The notes under the pieces are model-generated. The model had not been told where the DNA came from and did not search any database. It saw only the letters and a list, made by a program, of their open reading frames with translations. The position numbers were made by a program, and so were the translations under genes. Shown piece after piece: positions 30,089 to 39,549 of a stretch of DNA of 47,319 nt (the first letter of the stretch is position 1; each line of letters begins with the position of its first letter). This stretch comes from an uncultured Pelagibacteraceae bacterium (lineage in GTDB: Bacteria > Pseudomonadota > Alphaproteobacteria > Pelagibacterales > Pelagibacteraceae): positions 1 through 47,319 of the forward strand of contig CACCZY010000005.1 in NCBI GenBank assembly GCA_902550635.1, read 5' to 3'.

Positions 30089-32377
30089 ATGAAAAAAAAT
30101 AAAATTGAACATTATTCAGATAAAGAAGCACTAGAATTTCATAATTCAAATAAATCTGGCAAGATTGAGATAATTTCCTCAAAACCAATGACAACTAAAA
30201 GAGATCTTGCTTTAGCATATTCTCCTGGTGTTGCTGCGCCAGTCAAAGCAATTTCTCGAAATCCAGATCTTGCTTACGATTATACCACTAAGGGAAATCT
30301 TGTAGCAGTTATAAGTAATGGATCTGCTATTTTAGGACTTGGTAATCTTGGAGCGATAGCTTCAAAACCAGTGATGGAAGGTAAAGCAGTTTTATTTAAA
30401 AGATTCGCTGATATTAATTCCATTGATTTAGAAATAGATTCAAATGACCCTGAAGAAATTATCAAATCTATTAAAAATTTTTCAAAAAGTTTTGGTGGAA
30501 TTAATTTAGAAGACATAGCTGCTCCAGATTGTTTTATAATTGAAAAAAAACTTAAAGAGGTTTTAGATATTCCTGTTTTTCATGATGATCAACATGGAAC
30601 TGCTATAATAACAACTGCAGCATTAATAAATGCAGTTCATATAACCAAAAGAGATATTAAAAAAATAAAAATTGTAATTAATGGTGCGGGAGCTTCAGCA
30701 ATGGCATGTGCAAATTTATTTAAGAGTAAAGGAGTATCTCAAAAAAATATTACAATGTTAGATAGAAAAGGAGTTATATATAAGGGAAGAAAAAATTTGA
30801 GTGAATGGAAGGCTTTACATGCTGTGCAAACAAAAGCAAGAACATTAGATGAGGCGATCAAAAATGCTGATGTTTTTCTTGGTCTATCAAAAGCTGGGGT
30901 GTTAAAAAAAAATATGGTTAAAAAAATGGCAAAAAATCCCATAATTTTTGCATGTGCTAACCCAGACCCTGAAATTACACCAGAAGAAATTGAAGAAGTT
31001 AGAAGTGATGCAATAATTGCAACAGGAAGATCAGATTATCCAAACCAGGTAAATAATTTAATAGGTTTTCCATATATTTTCAGAGGTGCTCTTGATGTTA
31101 GATCAAAAATAATTAATGAAGAAATGAAGATAGCGGCATCAAATGCCATAGCTACGTTAGCAAGAGAAAGAGTGCCAGATGAAGTTGTTGCTGCGATGGG
31201 TGGGGATAGACCAAAATATGGAAAAGAATATATAATACCTTCTACATTCGATCCAAGACTAATTAGTGTTATTCCAGTTGCAGTTGCTAAAGCAGCAATT
31301 AAAAGTGGTGTTGCTAGAAAAAAAATTGAAAATTTTGAAATATATTCCGAACAATTAAAACAAAGATTAGATCCTTCTGTAACTATAATGCAGGGAATTA
31401 ATTCACAAATTAAAAAAACTCAAAAAAAAATAGTTTTTGTTGATGGAGAAGATGAAAATACACTTAAAGCTGCTATTTCGTTTAAAAATAGTGGACTAGG
31501 AATTCCAATAATAGTGGCTAAAGAAAAAGTTGTTAAAGAAAGATTAAAGGAGATTGGTTATAGTGAAAATTTTAATATTGAAATAGTTAATTCCACAATA
31601 AAAGACAAAAGAGAAAAATATTCTAAATATATATTTAAAAAACTACATAGAGATCAAGGAATGCTTGAAAGAGACTGCGATAGAATGGTCAGAAATGATA
31701 GAGTTATTTGGGGAGCATGTATGGTTGCCACTGGAGATGCAGATGCTATGGTTACTGGAAATACTAGAAGATATTCACAATCACTTCAAAAAATTAAAAA
31801 AGTTGTTGAGTCCAGACCAGGAGAAATTATGTTTGGTTTAAACATGGTAGTTAGTAAAGGAAGAACAGTATTCATTGCTGATACTACTGTACATGAATAT
31901 CCTTCATCAACTCAATTAGCGGAAATTGCAATATCTTCTGCAAGAGTAGTTAGACTTTTTGGTTTTGATCCAAAAATAGCTTTTTTATCTCACTCAACTT
32001 TTGGTCAGCCCATTACTAGTAGGACTAAACATATTAGAGATGCTGTTGATATTTTAAAAAGCAAGAATGTAAATTTTAAATTTGATGGCGATATGCAACC
32101 AGATGTTGCTCTTGATGATATATATAAAGATCTATACCCTTTTTCTGATATTGTTGGTAATGCAAATGTTTTAATTATGCCAGGTCAACATAGTGCTGCA
32201 ATAACGTATAAAACTATGAAAACTTTAGGTGGTGCTAAAGTAATAGGACCTCTACTTATTGGTTTAGGACAAGCTATAGAAATTGCACCATTAAGATCAT
32301 CAACTTCAGATATTTTGAATCTAGCATCTGTTGCTGCATATTCGGCTGGGGTTATAAATTATAATAAAAAAAATTAA
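30089..32377 (+). CDS. maeB: NADP-type malic enzyme with phosphotransacetylase-like domain
   Basis: A 762-residue two-domain protein. The N-terminal malic enzyme part (about 1-425) decarboxylates malate to pyruvate; it shows AYSPGVAAPVKAI, GNLGAIASKPVMEGKAVLFK, DDQHGTA and the Rossmann motif NGAGASAMACANLF. The C-terminal 330 residues are a phosphotransacetylase-like domain (VMPGQHSAAITYKT), which in MaeB proteins is regulatory, responding to acetyl-CoA, rather than catalytic. It would link the citric acid cycle to pyruvate and NADPH. It stands alone, and its stop overlaps the convergent BON gene by 4 bp. Confidence 0.94.
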   Translation: MKKNKIEHYSDKEALEFHNSNKSGKIEIISSKPMTTKRDLALAYSPGVAAPVKAISRNPDLAYDYTTKGNLVAVISNGSAILGLGNLGAIASKPVMEGKAVLFKRFADINSIDLEIDSNDPEEIIKSIKNFSKSFGGINLEDIAAPDCFIIEKKLKEVLDIPVFHDDQHGTAIITTAALINAVHITKRDIKKIKIVINGAGASAMACANLFKSKGVSQKNITMLDRKGVIYKGRKNLSEWKALHAVQTKARTLDEAIKNADVFLGLSKAGVLKKNMVKKMAKNPIIFACANPDPEITPEEIEEVRSDAIIATGRSDYPNQVNNLIGFPYIFRGALDVRSKIINEEMKIAASNAIATLARERVPDEVVAAMGGDRPKYGKEYIIPSTFDPRLISVIPVAVAKAAIKSGVARKKIENFEIYSEQLKQRLDPSVTIMQGINSQIKKTQKKIVFVDGEDENTLKAAISFKNSGLGIPIIVAKEKVVKERLKEIGYSENFNIEIVNSTIKDKREKYSKYIFKKLHRDQGMLERDCDRMVRNDRVIWGACMVATGDADAMVTGNTRRYSQSLQKIKKVVESRPGEIMFGLNMVVSKGRTVFIADTTVHEYPSSTQLAEIAISSARVVRLFGFDPKIAFLSHSTFGQPITSRTKHIRDAVDILKSKNVNFKFDGDMQPDVALDDIYKDLYPFSDIVGNANVLIMPGQHSAAITYKTMKTLGGAKVIGPLLIGLGQAIEIAPLRSSTSDILNLASVAAYSAGVINYNKKN

Positions 32378-32973
32378 TCTTTTTGAATTCTTAAGTCTTC
32401 GACTAACAAAATACTTGCAATTACATTTTTAACATCCAAAATTTGCTTTGCTTCTTTAATAACTAGATCACGTTCATCTTTGTTTTGAGCAATTCCATAA
32501 ATGAATATTTTCTTTTTATAAGTATCAATATTATAATTAGAAGATTTAATTTTTTTATTAACTATAAATGCAGTTCTTAATTGTGAGGTGATAAGAAGAT
32601 CTTTAGCAGATTGCGAAAAGTTAAAATTTTCTTTTATCTTAATATCATTTCTCACTGATCTTACACCTCTGATTTCCCATGCTAATTTTGTGATTTGCAA
32701 TTTTTCTTCAGGATTTTCCACTTTCCCAGTTATAAATATTCTACCATCTAAAACTTTTGTCTTTACAGATAAAAGATAACTTTTGTCTCTTAAAACTAAT
32801 TTTGACATAAGATTTTTTTGCATAATTGAGTCATCAATTTGTGTACCTACTGTTCTTGGATCAAAAGCAATACTTACTCCGGTACCAAAAACACCTTTGG
32901 AACCAACACCAGCACAACTATTTAAAAAAATAACCAATATAACGCCTACAGTAAAAAAAAATATTTTTTTCAT
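32374..32973 (-). CDS. BON-domain outer membrane lipoprotein
   Basis: 199 residues from the ATG at 32973, chosen because it overlaps the rsmI stop as ATGA and starts a clean lipoprotein signal (MKKIFFFTVGVILVIFLNSC, lipid on Cys20). An earlier ATG at 32988 only adds MFIFK. Two BON domains follow (about 50-115 and 120-190), as in E. coli OsmY/DolP-type envelope proteins that bind phospholipids and support outer membrane integrity. Its placement next to rsmI and an LpoA-like gene matches the dolP (yraP) neighbourhood of other proteobacteria, which supports that assignment. Confidence 0.85.
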   Translation of the reverse strand: MKKIFFFTVGVILVIFLNSCAGVGSKGVFGTGVSIAFDPRTVGTQIDDSIMQKNLMSKLVLRDKSYLLSVKTKVLDGRIFITGKVENPEEKLQITKLAWEIRGVRSVRNDIKIKENFNFSQSAKDLLITSQLRTAFIVNKKIKSSNYNIDTYKKKIFIYGIAQNKDERDLVIKEAKQILDVKNVIASILLVEDLRIQKD

Positions 32974-33818
32974 TTTAAAGATAAACAATATTCGTATATT
33001 TTTTTCTTTGAAATACTCTTATTTTTTGAAACTAATTTTACAATATCTTTTACTGACATTTTTTTAAATAATTTTTTTATCATTTTTTTATCTGATTCGT
33101 CTAAGTTTTTCGATTTTATTTTCGTTTTTTTTTCTGAAATAACTATTGTAAGTTCTCCTTTTAAAGAATTATCAAAATGCTTAATTTCATTAATAGGAGA
33201 CCTAATTATTTCCTCATAAAACTTTGTTAATTCTCTACAAATTACAATGTTTCTTTCATTAAAAAAATTTTTTAATTTTTCAATTATTTTATTAATTTTT
33301 TTTGATGAGATAAAAAAAATTATACTTGTTTCTATATTAGATAAAAATTTAAAAGTTTTTTCTATTTCATTCAAATTAGAAGGTAAAAAACCATAAAAAA
33401 AATAACGATCACTGAATCCTGAAACTGAAATAGCGGCTGTTACTGCGGATGGTCCAGGTATTGAATATATCTTAACTCCATTTTTTATACATTCATTTAT
33501 AATAATTTTTCCTGGATCAGATATTGTGGGGGTTCCTGCATCAGATATTAATGAAATAATTTTAGAATTTTGAAGTTCTAAAATTATTTTATTAATATTC
33601 TTTTTTTCATTAAATTTATGATTTGATATTAATTGAGTTTTAATTTTATAATAATTTAATATTTTTTGTGAAATTCTAGTATCCTCACACAAAATTAAAT
33701 CAGAATTATTTAAAACTTCGATGGCTCTAAATGTAATATCTTTTAAATTTCCAATTGGTGTGGAAACAATATATAAACCAGATGATATTCGGTTAATTTT
33801 TCTTGATGCTTCTTTCAT
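32970..33818 (-). CDS. rsmI: 16S rRNA 2'-O-ribose C1402 methyltransferase RsmI
   Basis: A tetrapyrrole-methylase-fold enzyme that 2'-O-methylates C1402 in the decoding centre. Family segments are YIVSTPIGNLKDITFRAIEVL, CEDTRISQKIL, SDAGTPTISDPG and PGPSAVTAAISVSGFSDRYFFYGFLP. At 282 residues it is complete. It is divergent from the LpoA-like gene with only a short gap and is translationally coupled to the BON lipoprotein. Confidence 0.95.
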   Translation of the reverse strand: MKEASRKINRISSGLYIVSTPIGNLKDITFRAIEVLNNSDLILCEDTRISQKILNYYKIKTQLISNHKFNEKKNINKIILELQNSKIISLISDAGTPTISDPGKIIINECIKNGVKIYSIPGPSAVTAAISVSGFSDRYFFYGFLPSNLNEIEKTFKFLSNIETSIIFFISSKKINKIIEKLKNFFNERNIVICRELTKFYEEIIRSPINEIKHFDNSLKGELTIVISEKKTKIKSKNLDESDKKMIKKLFKKMSVKDIVKLVSKNKSISKKKIYEYCLSLK

Positions 33819-33848
33819 TAAATTAATGTGTATATTAGTATGATTCTT

Positions 33849-35000
33849 ATGAAAAAAATACTGATTTTAAAAATAGTTATTTTATTAAATTTAGTTTTTT
33901 TATGTTTTAAGGCATTTTCTGATGATACAATAAAAATAGGTTTGCTTGTGCCCTTAAGTGGTAAAAATGAAGAATTAGGAAAAAATATTGTTAAAGCTTC
34001 TTTGCTAGCAATAAATAAAATAAATGACCAAAAAATAATAATAATTCCTAAAGATACAAAAGATAATCCATATTCAACCTTGTTGGCTGCCCAAGCACTT
34101 AAAAATATTGGAGTTAAAATTATAATAGGACCAGTGTTCAATAGAAATATAAAAAATTTATATAAAATTAAAGATGTAACTTTTTTATCATTTACAAATA
34201 GGATTATTGAAAATCCAAAAAATGTTATTGCTGGAGGAATAAATGCTGTATCACAACTACAAACTATTAATGAATTTCTAATAAATAAAAAAGCTGAAGA
34301 TTTATTAATTCTTGTTCCAAAATCAAACTTTAGAAATGAAATAGACGAAGCAATTAGTAAAAGTAAAATTAAAAATAGAAGGGTTTATTTTTATAATACA
34401 AATCCAACAAAACTAACAAAACAAATCGAAGAAGTAACCAAGTATAAAGAAAGAAAAATAAATTTAGAAAAGGAAATAAAAAGATTAGAAGAGGAAGATA
34501 AAGAAAAATATCAAAATTTAATTAAAAAATTAAAAAAAAAAGATACACTAGGAAAAATAAAATATGACTCAATTTTAATTACAGATTTTAATGAAGGATT
34601 AAAAAGTGTATTAACTTCACTACTTTACACAGATGTAAATCCAAAAGAAATTTATTTGACTACATTGAATCAATGGTTTGATGAATCTTTAATTGATCTT
34701 TCATCTTTGCACCCAATATATTTTCCATCTGTTAACAAAAAATTATTTGATGAATTTGTTAATGATTATAAAAAAAATTACTTTAATACTCCAGATGAAA
34801 TATCATTTATAAGTTATGATTTAGTAGGTCTAACTTATTATTTAATAAGAAAAAATGGTTACGTTGTAGATGAAAAACTATTTATAAATAAAAATAAATT
34901 CAAAGGAAAAGTGGGCGAGTTTCAAATAAGTGAAAATAAAATCACACATAAATTAAAAATTTATAAAATTGAAAATAAATTAGTAGATGAAGTTTTTTAA
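33849..35000 (+). CDS. LpoA-like periplasmic binding-fold protein
   Basis: 383 residues from the ATG at 33849 (MKKILILKIVILLNLVFLC, a signal peptide ending near AFS). Upstream in-frame starts at 33828 and 33840 are possible but give a poorer signal. The mature part is a type I periplasmic-binding fold beginning DDTIKIGLLVPLSGKNEELGKNI, like the C-terminal domain of LpoA, the activator of PBP1A. The TPR-rich N-terminal domain of enterobacterial LpoA is missing. A Lys/Glu-rich helical insert lies near 195-235. The activator role is inferred from family and from the rsmI neighbourhood; a solute receptor is the alternative. Confidence 0.72.
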   Translation: MKKILILKIVILLNLVFLCFKAFSDDTIKIGLLVPLSGKNEELGKNIVKASLLAINKINDQKIIIIPKDTKDNPYSTLLAAQALKNIGVKIIIGPVFNRNIKNLYKIKDVTFLSFTNRIIENPKNVIAGGINAVSQLQTINEFLINKKAEDLLILVPKSNFRNEIDEAISKSKIKNRRVYFYNTNPTKLTKQIEEVTKYKERKINLEKEIKRLEEEDKEKYQNLIKKLKKKDTLGKIKYDSILITDFNEGLKSVLTSLLYTDVNPKEIYLTTLNQWFDESLIDLSSLHPIYFPSVNKKLFDEFVNDYKKNYFNTPDEISFISYDLVGLTYYLIRKNGYVVDEKLFINKNKFKGKVGEFQISENKITHKLKIYKIENKLVDEVF

Positions 35001-35582
35001 TTTTTTAAATGCTTTAAAACGATGATCAATTTTATATTTTAAGCTTGGTTTTATCTGACCAAAAGTCAACTTTTTTCCTTCAGGAATAAAAATGGGATCA
35101 TAACCAAATCCTTTTTTTCCTAGTTTGTTTTTAGAAATTTGTCCATCTATTTTGCCAATTGAATATATAAATTTACCATTTGGCCAATATATAGTTAGTG
35201 CACATACAAATCTTGCTTTAATTTTTTTATTTTTCCAGATTGGTTTTTTTTTTAATTTCTTGTAAACTTTATCGATTGCTAAATCAAAATTATTTTTCTT
35301 TCCTGCCCACCTGGCAGAATAAATTCCTGGTAATTTATTTAAAACATAAATCTCTAGTCCAGAATCATCGGCTAAACAAATTTTTCCTGTTTTTTTAGAG
35401 AAGTATTTTGCTTTTAAATAGGAATTTTTTCTGAATGTGTTTCCCGTTTCTTTGGGACTTTTAATTTTAAATTTTTTTGGCGTATAAATTTTTAGCTTTT
35501 TTGGAAGTAAATCTTTAATTTCCTTTATTTTTCCGTCGTTATTTGACCCAATCAAAATTTCTTTAATTTTTTTATATTGCAT
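34980..35582 (-). CDS. rdgB: XTP/dITP pyrophosphatase (RdgB/HAM1)
   Basis: Hydrolyses non-canonical purine triphosphates (XTP, dITP) to keep them out of nucleic acids. Motifs are ILIGSNNDGKIKEI at the N-terminus, LADDSGLEIYVLNKLPGIYSARWAG in the middle and KKGFGYDPIFIPEGKKLTFG near the end. At 200 residues the length is normal. The 3' end overlaps the convergent LpoA-like gene by 21 bp, and it is divergent from grpE with a 36-bp gap. With mutM, dut and nth it is one of four DNA/nucleotide-pool hygiene genes in this window. Confidence 0.94.
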   Translation of the reverse strand: MQYKKIKEILIGSNNDGKIKEIKDLLPKKLKIYTPKKFKIKSPKETGNTFRKNSYLKAKYFSKKTGKICLADDSGLEIYVLNKLPGIYSARWAGKKNNFDLAIDKVYKKLKKKPIWKNKKIKARFVCALTIYWPNGKFIYSIGKIDGQISKNKLGKKGFGYDPIFIPEGKKLTFGQIKPSLKYKIDHRFKAFKKLKNFIY

Positions 35583-35618
35583 CTAGAAATAAAATATTTA
35601 CTTACCATATAGAACTAA

Positions 35619-36230
35619 ATGGAAAAAGAAGAAACATTAGAAAAAAACAAAAAACAAGAAGATAATTCTGAAAAGTCAGAATTAGATATTAAACCATCAC
35701 CCGAAGGTGAGGCAAAAAAAGAAGGGCTATCTTCTGAAGATAAAATTAAAGAATTAGAAGACAAGCTTACTAGAACTTTTGCTGAAATGGAAAATCAAAG
35801 AAGAAGATTTGAAAAAGAAAAAGACGAAGCATTTGATTACGGTGGTTTTTCATTTGCAAAAGAGGCACTTAATTTATTAGATAATCTTGAACGATCAAAG
35901 TTGGCGCTAGAAAATGATGAAAGTTTAAAAGGCAGTGAGTCTCTTAAAAAAATTACAGAACATTTAAATATTGTCTATAGTGACATGCTTTCAATATTTA
36001 AAAAAAATAATATAGAACCAATTAAATCAATCAATGAAAAATTAGATCCTAACCTCCATCAGGCGATGATGGAAGTAGAAGATGACAGCAAAGATAGCGG
36101 AACAATAGTTCAGGAAATACAAAAGGGTTTTATCATGAAAGATAGATTACTTAGACCATCGCTAGTTGCTGTATCAAAAAAGAAAAATAAAAAAGAAGTA
36201 AAAAACCATGAAAAACCTCAAAAAAATTAA
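35619..36230 (+). CDS. grpE: Nucleotide exchange factor GrpE
   Basis: The ADP-releasing cochaperone of DnaK, 203 residues. An acidic, charged N-terminal tail (about 1-45) leads into the long dimerisation coiled coil (IKELEDKLTRTFAEMENQRRR) and the C-terminal beta domain (LDPNLHQAMMEVEDDSKDSGTIVQEIQKGF). It is followed 62 bp later by dnaK; that gap holds a heat-shock-type promoter, so grpE and dnaK may be only partly co-transcribed. Confidence 0.95.
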   Translation: MEKEETLEKNKKQEDNSEKSELDIKPSPEGEAKKEGLSSEDKIKELEDKLTRTFAEMENQRRRFEKEKDEAFDYGGFSFAKEALNLLDNLERSKLALENDESLKGSESLKKITEHLNIVYSDMLSIFKKNNIEPIKSINEKLDPNLHQAMMEVEDDSKDSGTIVQEIQKGFIMKDRLLRPSLVAVSKKKNKKEVKNHEKPQKN

Positions 36231-36242
36231 TCTTTATACTGA

Positions 36243-36273
36243 CTTGTACTATGAAAAATAACACTTATATGAA
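36243..36273 (+). promoter_or_regulatory. Putative RpoH (sigma-32) promoter of dnaK
   Basis: CTTG at 36243-36246 is followed by a 17-bp spacer and CTTATATGAA at 36264-36273. This fits the alphaproteobacterial heat-shock promoter consensus CTTG-N17/18-CYTATNTNNG at every specified base except the last. A strong Shine-Dalgarno (AAGGAGG, 36272-36278) follows before the ATG at 36293, part of which could lie upstream of the start site, leaving AAGGA for ribosome binding. Confidence 0.65.
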
Positions 36274-36292
36274 GGAGGAAGGATAAATAATA

Positions 36293-38221
36293 ATGAGCAA
36301 AGTTATAGGAATAGACTTAGGAACGACTAATTCATGTGTATCCATTATGGAAGGTGCACAGCCAAAAGTTTTAGAAAATACAGAAGGTGCAAGAACAACT
36401 CCATCTGTAGTCGCTTTTACAGATAACGATGAAAAATTAATTGGACAACCAGCAAAAAGACAAGCTGTAACTAACCCTGAAAATACAATTTTTGCTGTTA
36501 AAAGATTAATTGGAAGAAATTTTGAAGACCCAACGGTAAAAAAAGATATTAATACAGCACCATTTAAAATTGTAAATTCAGAAAAAGGTGATGCATGGAT
36601 TGAAGCTAAAGGGCAAAAATATTCACCTTCTCAAATTTCTGCATTTGTTTTACAAAAAATGAAAGAAACTGCAGAAAAATATTTAGGACAGGAAGTAACA
36701 AAAGCTGTAATTACAGTTCCAGCTTATTTTAATGATGCTCAAAGACAAGCGACAAAAGATGCTGGGAAAATAGCAGGACTTGAAGTATTAAGAATTATAA
36801 ATGAACCTACTGCAGCTTCTCTAGCTTACGGCTTAGATAAAAAAGCAAACAAAAAAATTGCAGTATATGATTTAGGAGGTGGTACATTTGATGTATCTAT
36901 TCTTGAACTAGGAGATGGTGTATTCGAAGTTAAATCTACAAATGGCGATACCTTTTTAGGTGGTGAAGATTTTGACAATACAATAGTTGAATATTTACTT
37001 GCAGAATTTAAGAAAGAAAATGGTATAGACTTAAAGTCTGACAAACTGGCTCTGCAAAGATTAAAAGAAGCTGCTGAAAAAGCAAAGATTGAGCTTTCTT
37101 CAGCTGCACAAACTGAAATTAACTTACCTTTTATAACTGCTGACAAAACTGGTCCAAAACATATAAATTTAAAAATGACAAGGGCAAAACTAGAAGCTTT
37201 GGTCGAAGATTTGATTTCAAGAACTATTCCTCCTTGTAAAACTGCTTTAAAAGATGCTGGATTATCGGCTTCAGACATTAATGAGATAATTTTAGTTGGT
37301 GGAATGACTAGAATGCCTAAGGTAATTGAAGAAGTTAAAAACTTTTTTGGGAAAGAACCAAACAAAAGTGTTAATCCCGATGAAGTTGTTGCAATGGGTG
37401 CTGCAATTCAAGCTGGTGTTCTTCAAGGTGATGTAAAAGATGTTTTGTTATTAGATGTAACCCCATTATCTTTAGGTATTGAAACTCTAGGTGGTGTATC
37501 AACAAAATTAATTGATAAAAATACAACAATACCAACAAAAAAAAGCCAAGTTTTTTCAACTGCTGAAGATAATCAGCCGGCAGTATCAATTAGAGTATTA
37601 CAAGGTGAAAGAGAAATGGCTTCCGACAATAAATTACTGGGAAATTTTGAATTAGTTGGAATTGCTCCATCACCAAGAGGAGTTCCTCAAATAGAAGTTA
37701 CTTTTGATATAGATGCAAATGGTATTGTAAATGTGTCTGCAAAAGACAAGGGTACTGGTAAAGAGCAAAAAATACAAATTCAAGCTTCTGGTGGTTTAAG
37801 CGAAGATGAAATTAACAAAATGGTAAAAGAAGCTGAGGCTAACAAAGATGCTGATAAAAAGAAAAGAGAAGCAGTTGATGCAAGAAATCAGGCTGATACT
37901 CTATTACATTCAACAGAAAAAAATTTAAAAGAACATGGAAGCAAAGTTTCTGAAACAGATAAAAAAGCAATTGAAAGTGCATCTGCTAATTTAAGAAATG
38001 CACTTAAAGGAACTGATGTTGAAGATATTAAGAAAAAAACACAAGAATTAGTTCAAGCATCAATGAAACTAGGTGAAGCAATTTATAAGTCACAGCAAAG
38101 TGCTAAGCCTGGAGATGCGACGGCTTCTAAGGACACCAAACAAGAAGGAAAAAAAGACGATAACGTTGTTGATGCAGACTTTGAAGAAGTAAAAGACGAG
38201 AATAAAGAAAAAAGCGCCTAA
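36293..38221 (+). CDS. dnaK: Chaperone DnaK (Hsp70)
   Basis: The ATP-driven Hsp70 chaperone, 642 residues. The actin-like ATPase domain (about 1-385) has [31 protein letters not shown] and [16 protein letters not shown]; the substrate-binding domain has [17 protein letters not shown]; the C-terminal lid ends in a Lys/Asp-rich tail with [13 protein letters not shown]. Codon usage is visibly cleaner than in neighbours, as expected for high expression. It is preceded by a very good Shine-Dalgarno and a sigma-32-type promoter and followed 29 bp later by dnaJ. Confidence 0.98.
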   Translation: MSKVIGIDLGTTNSCVSIMEGAQPKVLENTEGARTTPSVVAFTDNDEKLIGQPAKRQAVTNPENTIFAVKRLIGRNFEDPTVKKDINTAPFKIVNSEKGDAWIEAKGQKYSPSQISAFVLQKMKETAEKYLGQEVTKAVITVPAYFNDAQRQATKDAGKIAGLEVLRIINEPTAASLAYGLDKKANKKIAVYDLGGGTFDVSILELGDGVFEVKSTNGDTFLGGEDFDNTIVEYLLAEFKKENGIDLKSDKLALQRLKEAAEKAKIELSSAAQTEINLPFITADKTGPKHINLKMTRAKLEALVEDLISRTIPPCKTALKDAGLSASDINEIILVGGMTRMPKVIEEVKNFFGKEPNKSVNPDEVVAMGAAIQAGVLQGDVKDVLLLDVTPLSLGIETLGGVSTKLIDKNTTIPTKKSQVFSTAEDNQPAVSIRVLQGEREMASDNKLLGNFELVGIAPSPRGVPQIEVTFDIDANGIVNVSAKDKGTGKEQKIQIQASGGLSEDEINKMVKEAEANKDADKKKREAVDARNQADTLLHSTEKNLKEHGSKVSETDKKAIESASANLRNALKGTDVEDIKKKTQELVQASMKLGEAIYKSQQSAKPGDATASKDTKQEGKKDDNVVDADFEEVKDENKEKSA

Positions 38222-38250
38222 GCTAGCAACTATTTGTCTATAAATTAGTT

Positions 38251-39375
38251 ATGGCAAAAAGAGATTATTATGACGTCTTAGGTGTTAATAAAAGTTCCAC
38301 AGCAGATCAAATTAAATCAGCTTATAGGAAATTAGCTGTAAAATATCATCCTGATAAAAACAAAGGTGATAAGGCAGCTGAAGAAAAATTTAAAGAAGCT
38401 TCTGAAGCTTATCACGTATTATCAAACAATGAAAGAAAACAGAGTTATGATAATTTTGGTCACTCCGCATTTGAAAATGGAGCTGGTGGCAGGGGTGGCT
38501 TTGGTAACTTTGATTTTTCAAGTAATTTTTCTGATATATTTGAAGATTTTTTTGGAGAAGGGTTTGGTGGAGGAAGAAGAAGTAGAAGATCAAACAATAG
38601 GGGATCGGACCTTAGGTATGATTTATCAATAACTTTAGAAGAGGCCTATACTGGAAAAAAACAAGATATTAAATTTTCAACATCTGAAAAATGTGATACT
38701 TGTAAAGGCAATGGTTCAAAGCCAGGTCATGATGCAGGTTCATGTTCAATGTGCGGAGGTCATGGACAAGTTAGATCAAGCCAAGGTTTTTTTACTGTTC
38801 AACAAACATGTCCTCAATGTTCAGGATCAGGTGAGGAAATAACGAATCCGTGTTCTAGTTGTGGTGGACAAGGTAAAAAACAAGCTTCAAAAAGATTATC
38901 AGTCACAATACCAAAAGGTGTTGATGATGGAACACGAATAAGACTAGCTGGAAAAGGTGAAGCTGGATCTAGAGGTGGTAGTAATGGAGATCTTTATCTT
39001 TTTATTAATGTTGATTCACATGATTTATTCAAAAGATCAGATGAAAACTTATTCTTTGAGTGCCCTATCTCTATTGCAGATGCAGCTTTGGGTACATCTA
39101 TTGAAATACCGACAATAGATGGTGGAAAAGCAAAAATTAAAATACCATCTGGAACTCAAAATGGAAAACAATTTAGGTTAAGAGGAAAAGGTATGCCATA
39201 TATGAGAGGAAATGGCTCTGGGGATCTTTATGTGCAAGTAAGTACAGAAGTACCTATATCTTTAAACAAAGAACAAAAAGAATTACTAGAAAAGTTTAGA
39301 AAAATTGAAAATGAAAAATCGAACCCAAGTATTAAGAAATTCTTTCAGAAAGCTAAAAGTTTTTGGAAAAATTAA
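38251..39375 (+). CDS. dnaJ: Chaperone DnaJ (Hsp40)
   Basis: The J-domain cochaperone that stimulates DnaK ATPase. The N-terminal J domain has the HPD motif (KYHPDKNKG). A Gly/Phe-rich linker follows (GGRGGFGNFDF). The zinc region has four CxxCxGxG repeats: CDTCKGNG, CSMCGGHG, CPQCSGSG and CSSCGGQG. Two C-terminal beta domains complete the 374 residues, so it is a class A DnaJ. Confidence 0.97.
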   Translation: MAKRDYYDVLGVNKSSTADQIKSAYRKLAVKYHPDKNKGDKAAEEKFKEASEAYHVLSNNERKQSYDNFGHSAFENGAGGRGGFGNFDFSSNFSDIFEDFFGEGFGGGRRSRRSNNRGSDLRYDLSITLEEAYTGKKQDIKFSTSEKCDTCKGNGSKPGHDAGSCSMCGGHGQVRSSQGFFTVQQTCPQCSGSGEEITNPCSSCGGQGKKQASKRLSVTIPKGVDDGTRIRLAGKGEAGSRGGSNGDLYLFINVDSHDLFKRSDENLFFECPISIADAALGTSIEIPTIDGGKAKIKIPSGTQNGKQFRLRGKGMPYMRGNGSGDLYVQVSTEVPISLNKEQKELLEKFRKIENEKSNPSIKKFFQKAKSFWKN

Positions 39376-39378
39376 ATA

Positions 39379-39549
39379 ATGGGAATAGAAGAAATTGTAC
39401 CTGCAATATCATTAATAGCTGTTTTAATATTGGTTCTTCCAGCATTTCTTAGAAGTAATTCAAAATTAAATCAGTTCTTAAAAAATTTATCTATTTGGAC
39501 TATAATTGTTTTGGGCATTATGATAGTTTCATACCTTATCGTAAAATGA
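39379..39549 (+). CDS. Small two-helix membrane protein between dnaJ and dapB
   Basis: A 56-codon frame starting 3 bp after the dnaJ stop and ending in an ATGA overlap with dapB. The product has two hydrophobic helices (IVPAISLIAVLILVLPAFL, about 6-24, and WTIIVLGIMIVSYLI, about 40-54) joined by a short polar turn. The position, coupled at both ends, makes it very likely real. The pattern reminds me of the N-terminal membrane part of alphaproteobacterial retropepsin-like (TIGR02281) aspartic proteases, but no protease domain follows, so I leave the function open. Confidence 0.7.
   Translation: MGIEEIVPAISLIAVLILVLPAFLRSNSKLNQFLKNLSIWTIIVLGIMIVSYLIVK

Noticed and set aside
35583..35618. Heat-shock promoter before grpE
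   Set aside because: No CTTG at the right distance from a CYTAT-type element in the 36-bp gap or just upstream.
36826..37365. 179-residue minus-strand frame opposite dnaK
   Set aside because: Exact antisense of the DnaK ATPase domain; long shadow frames are expected opposite codon-biased genes.
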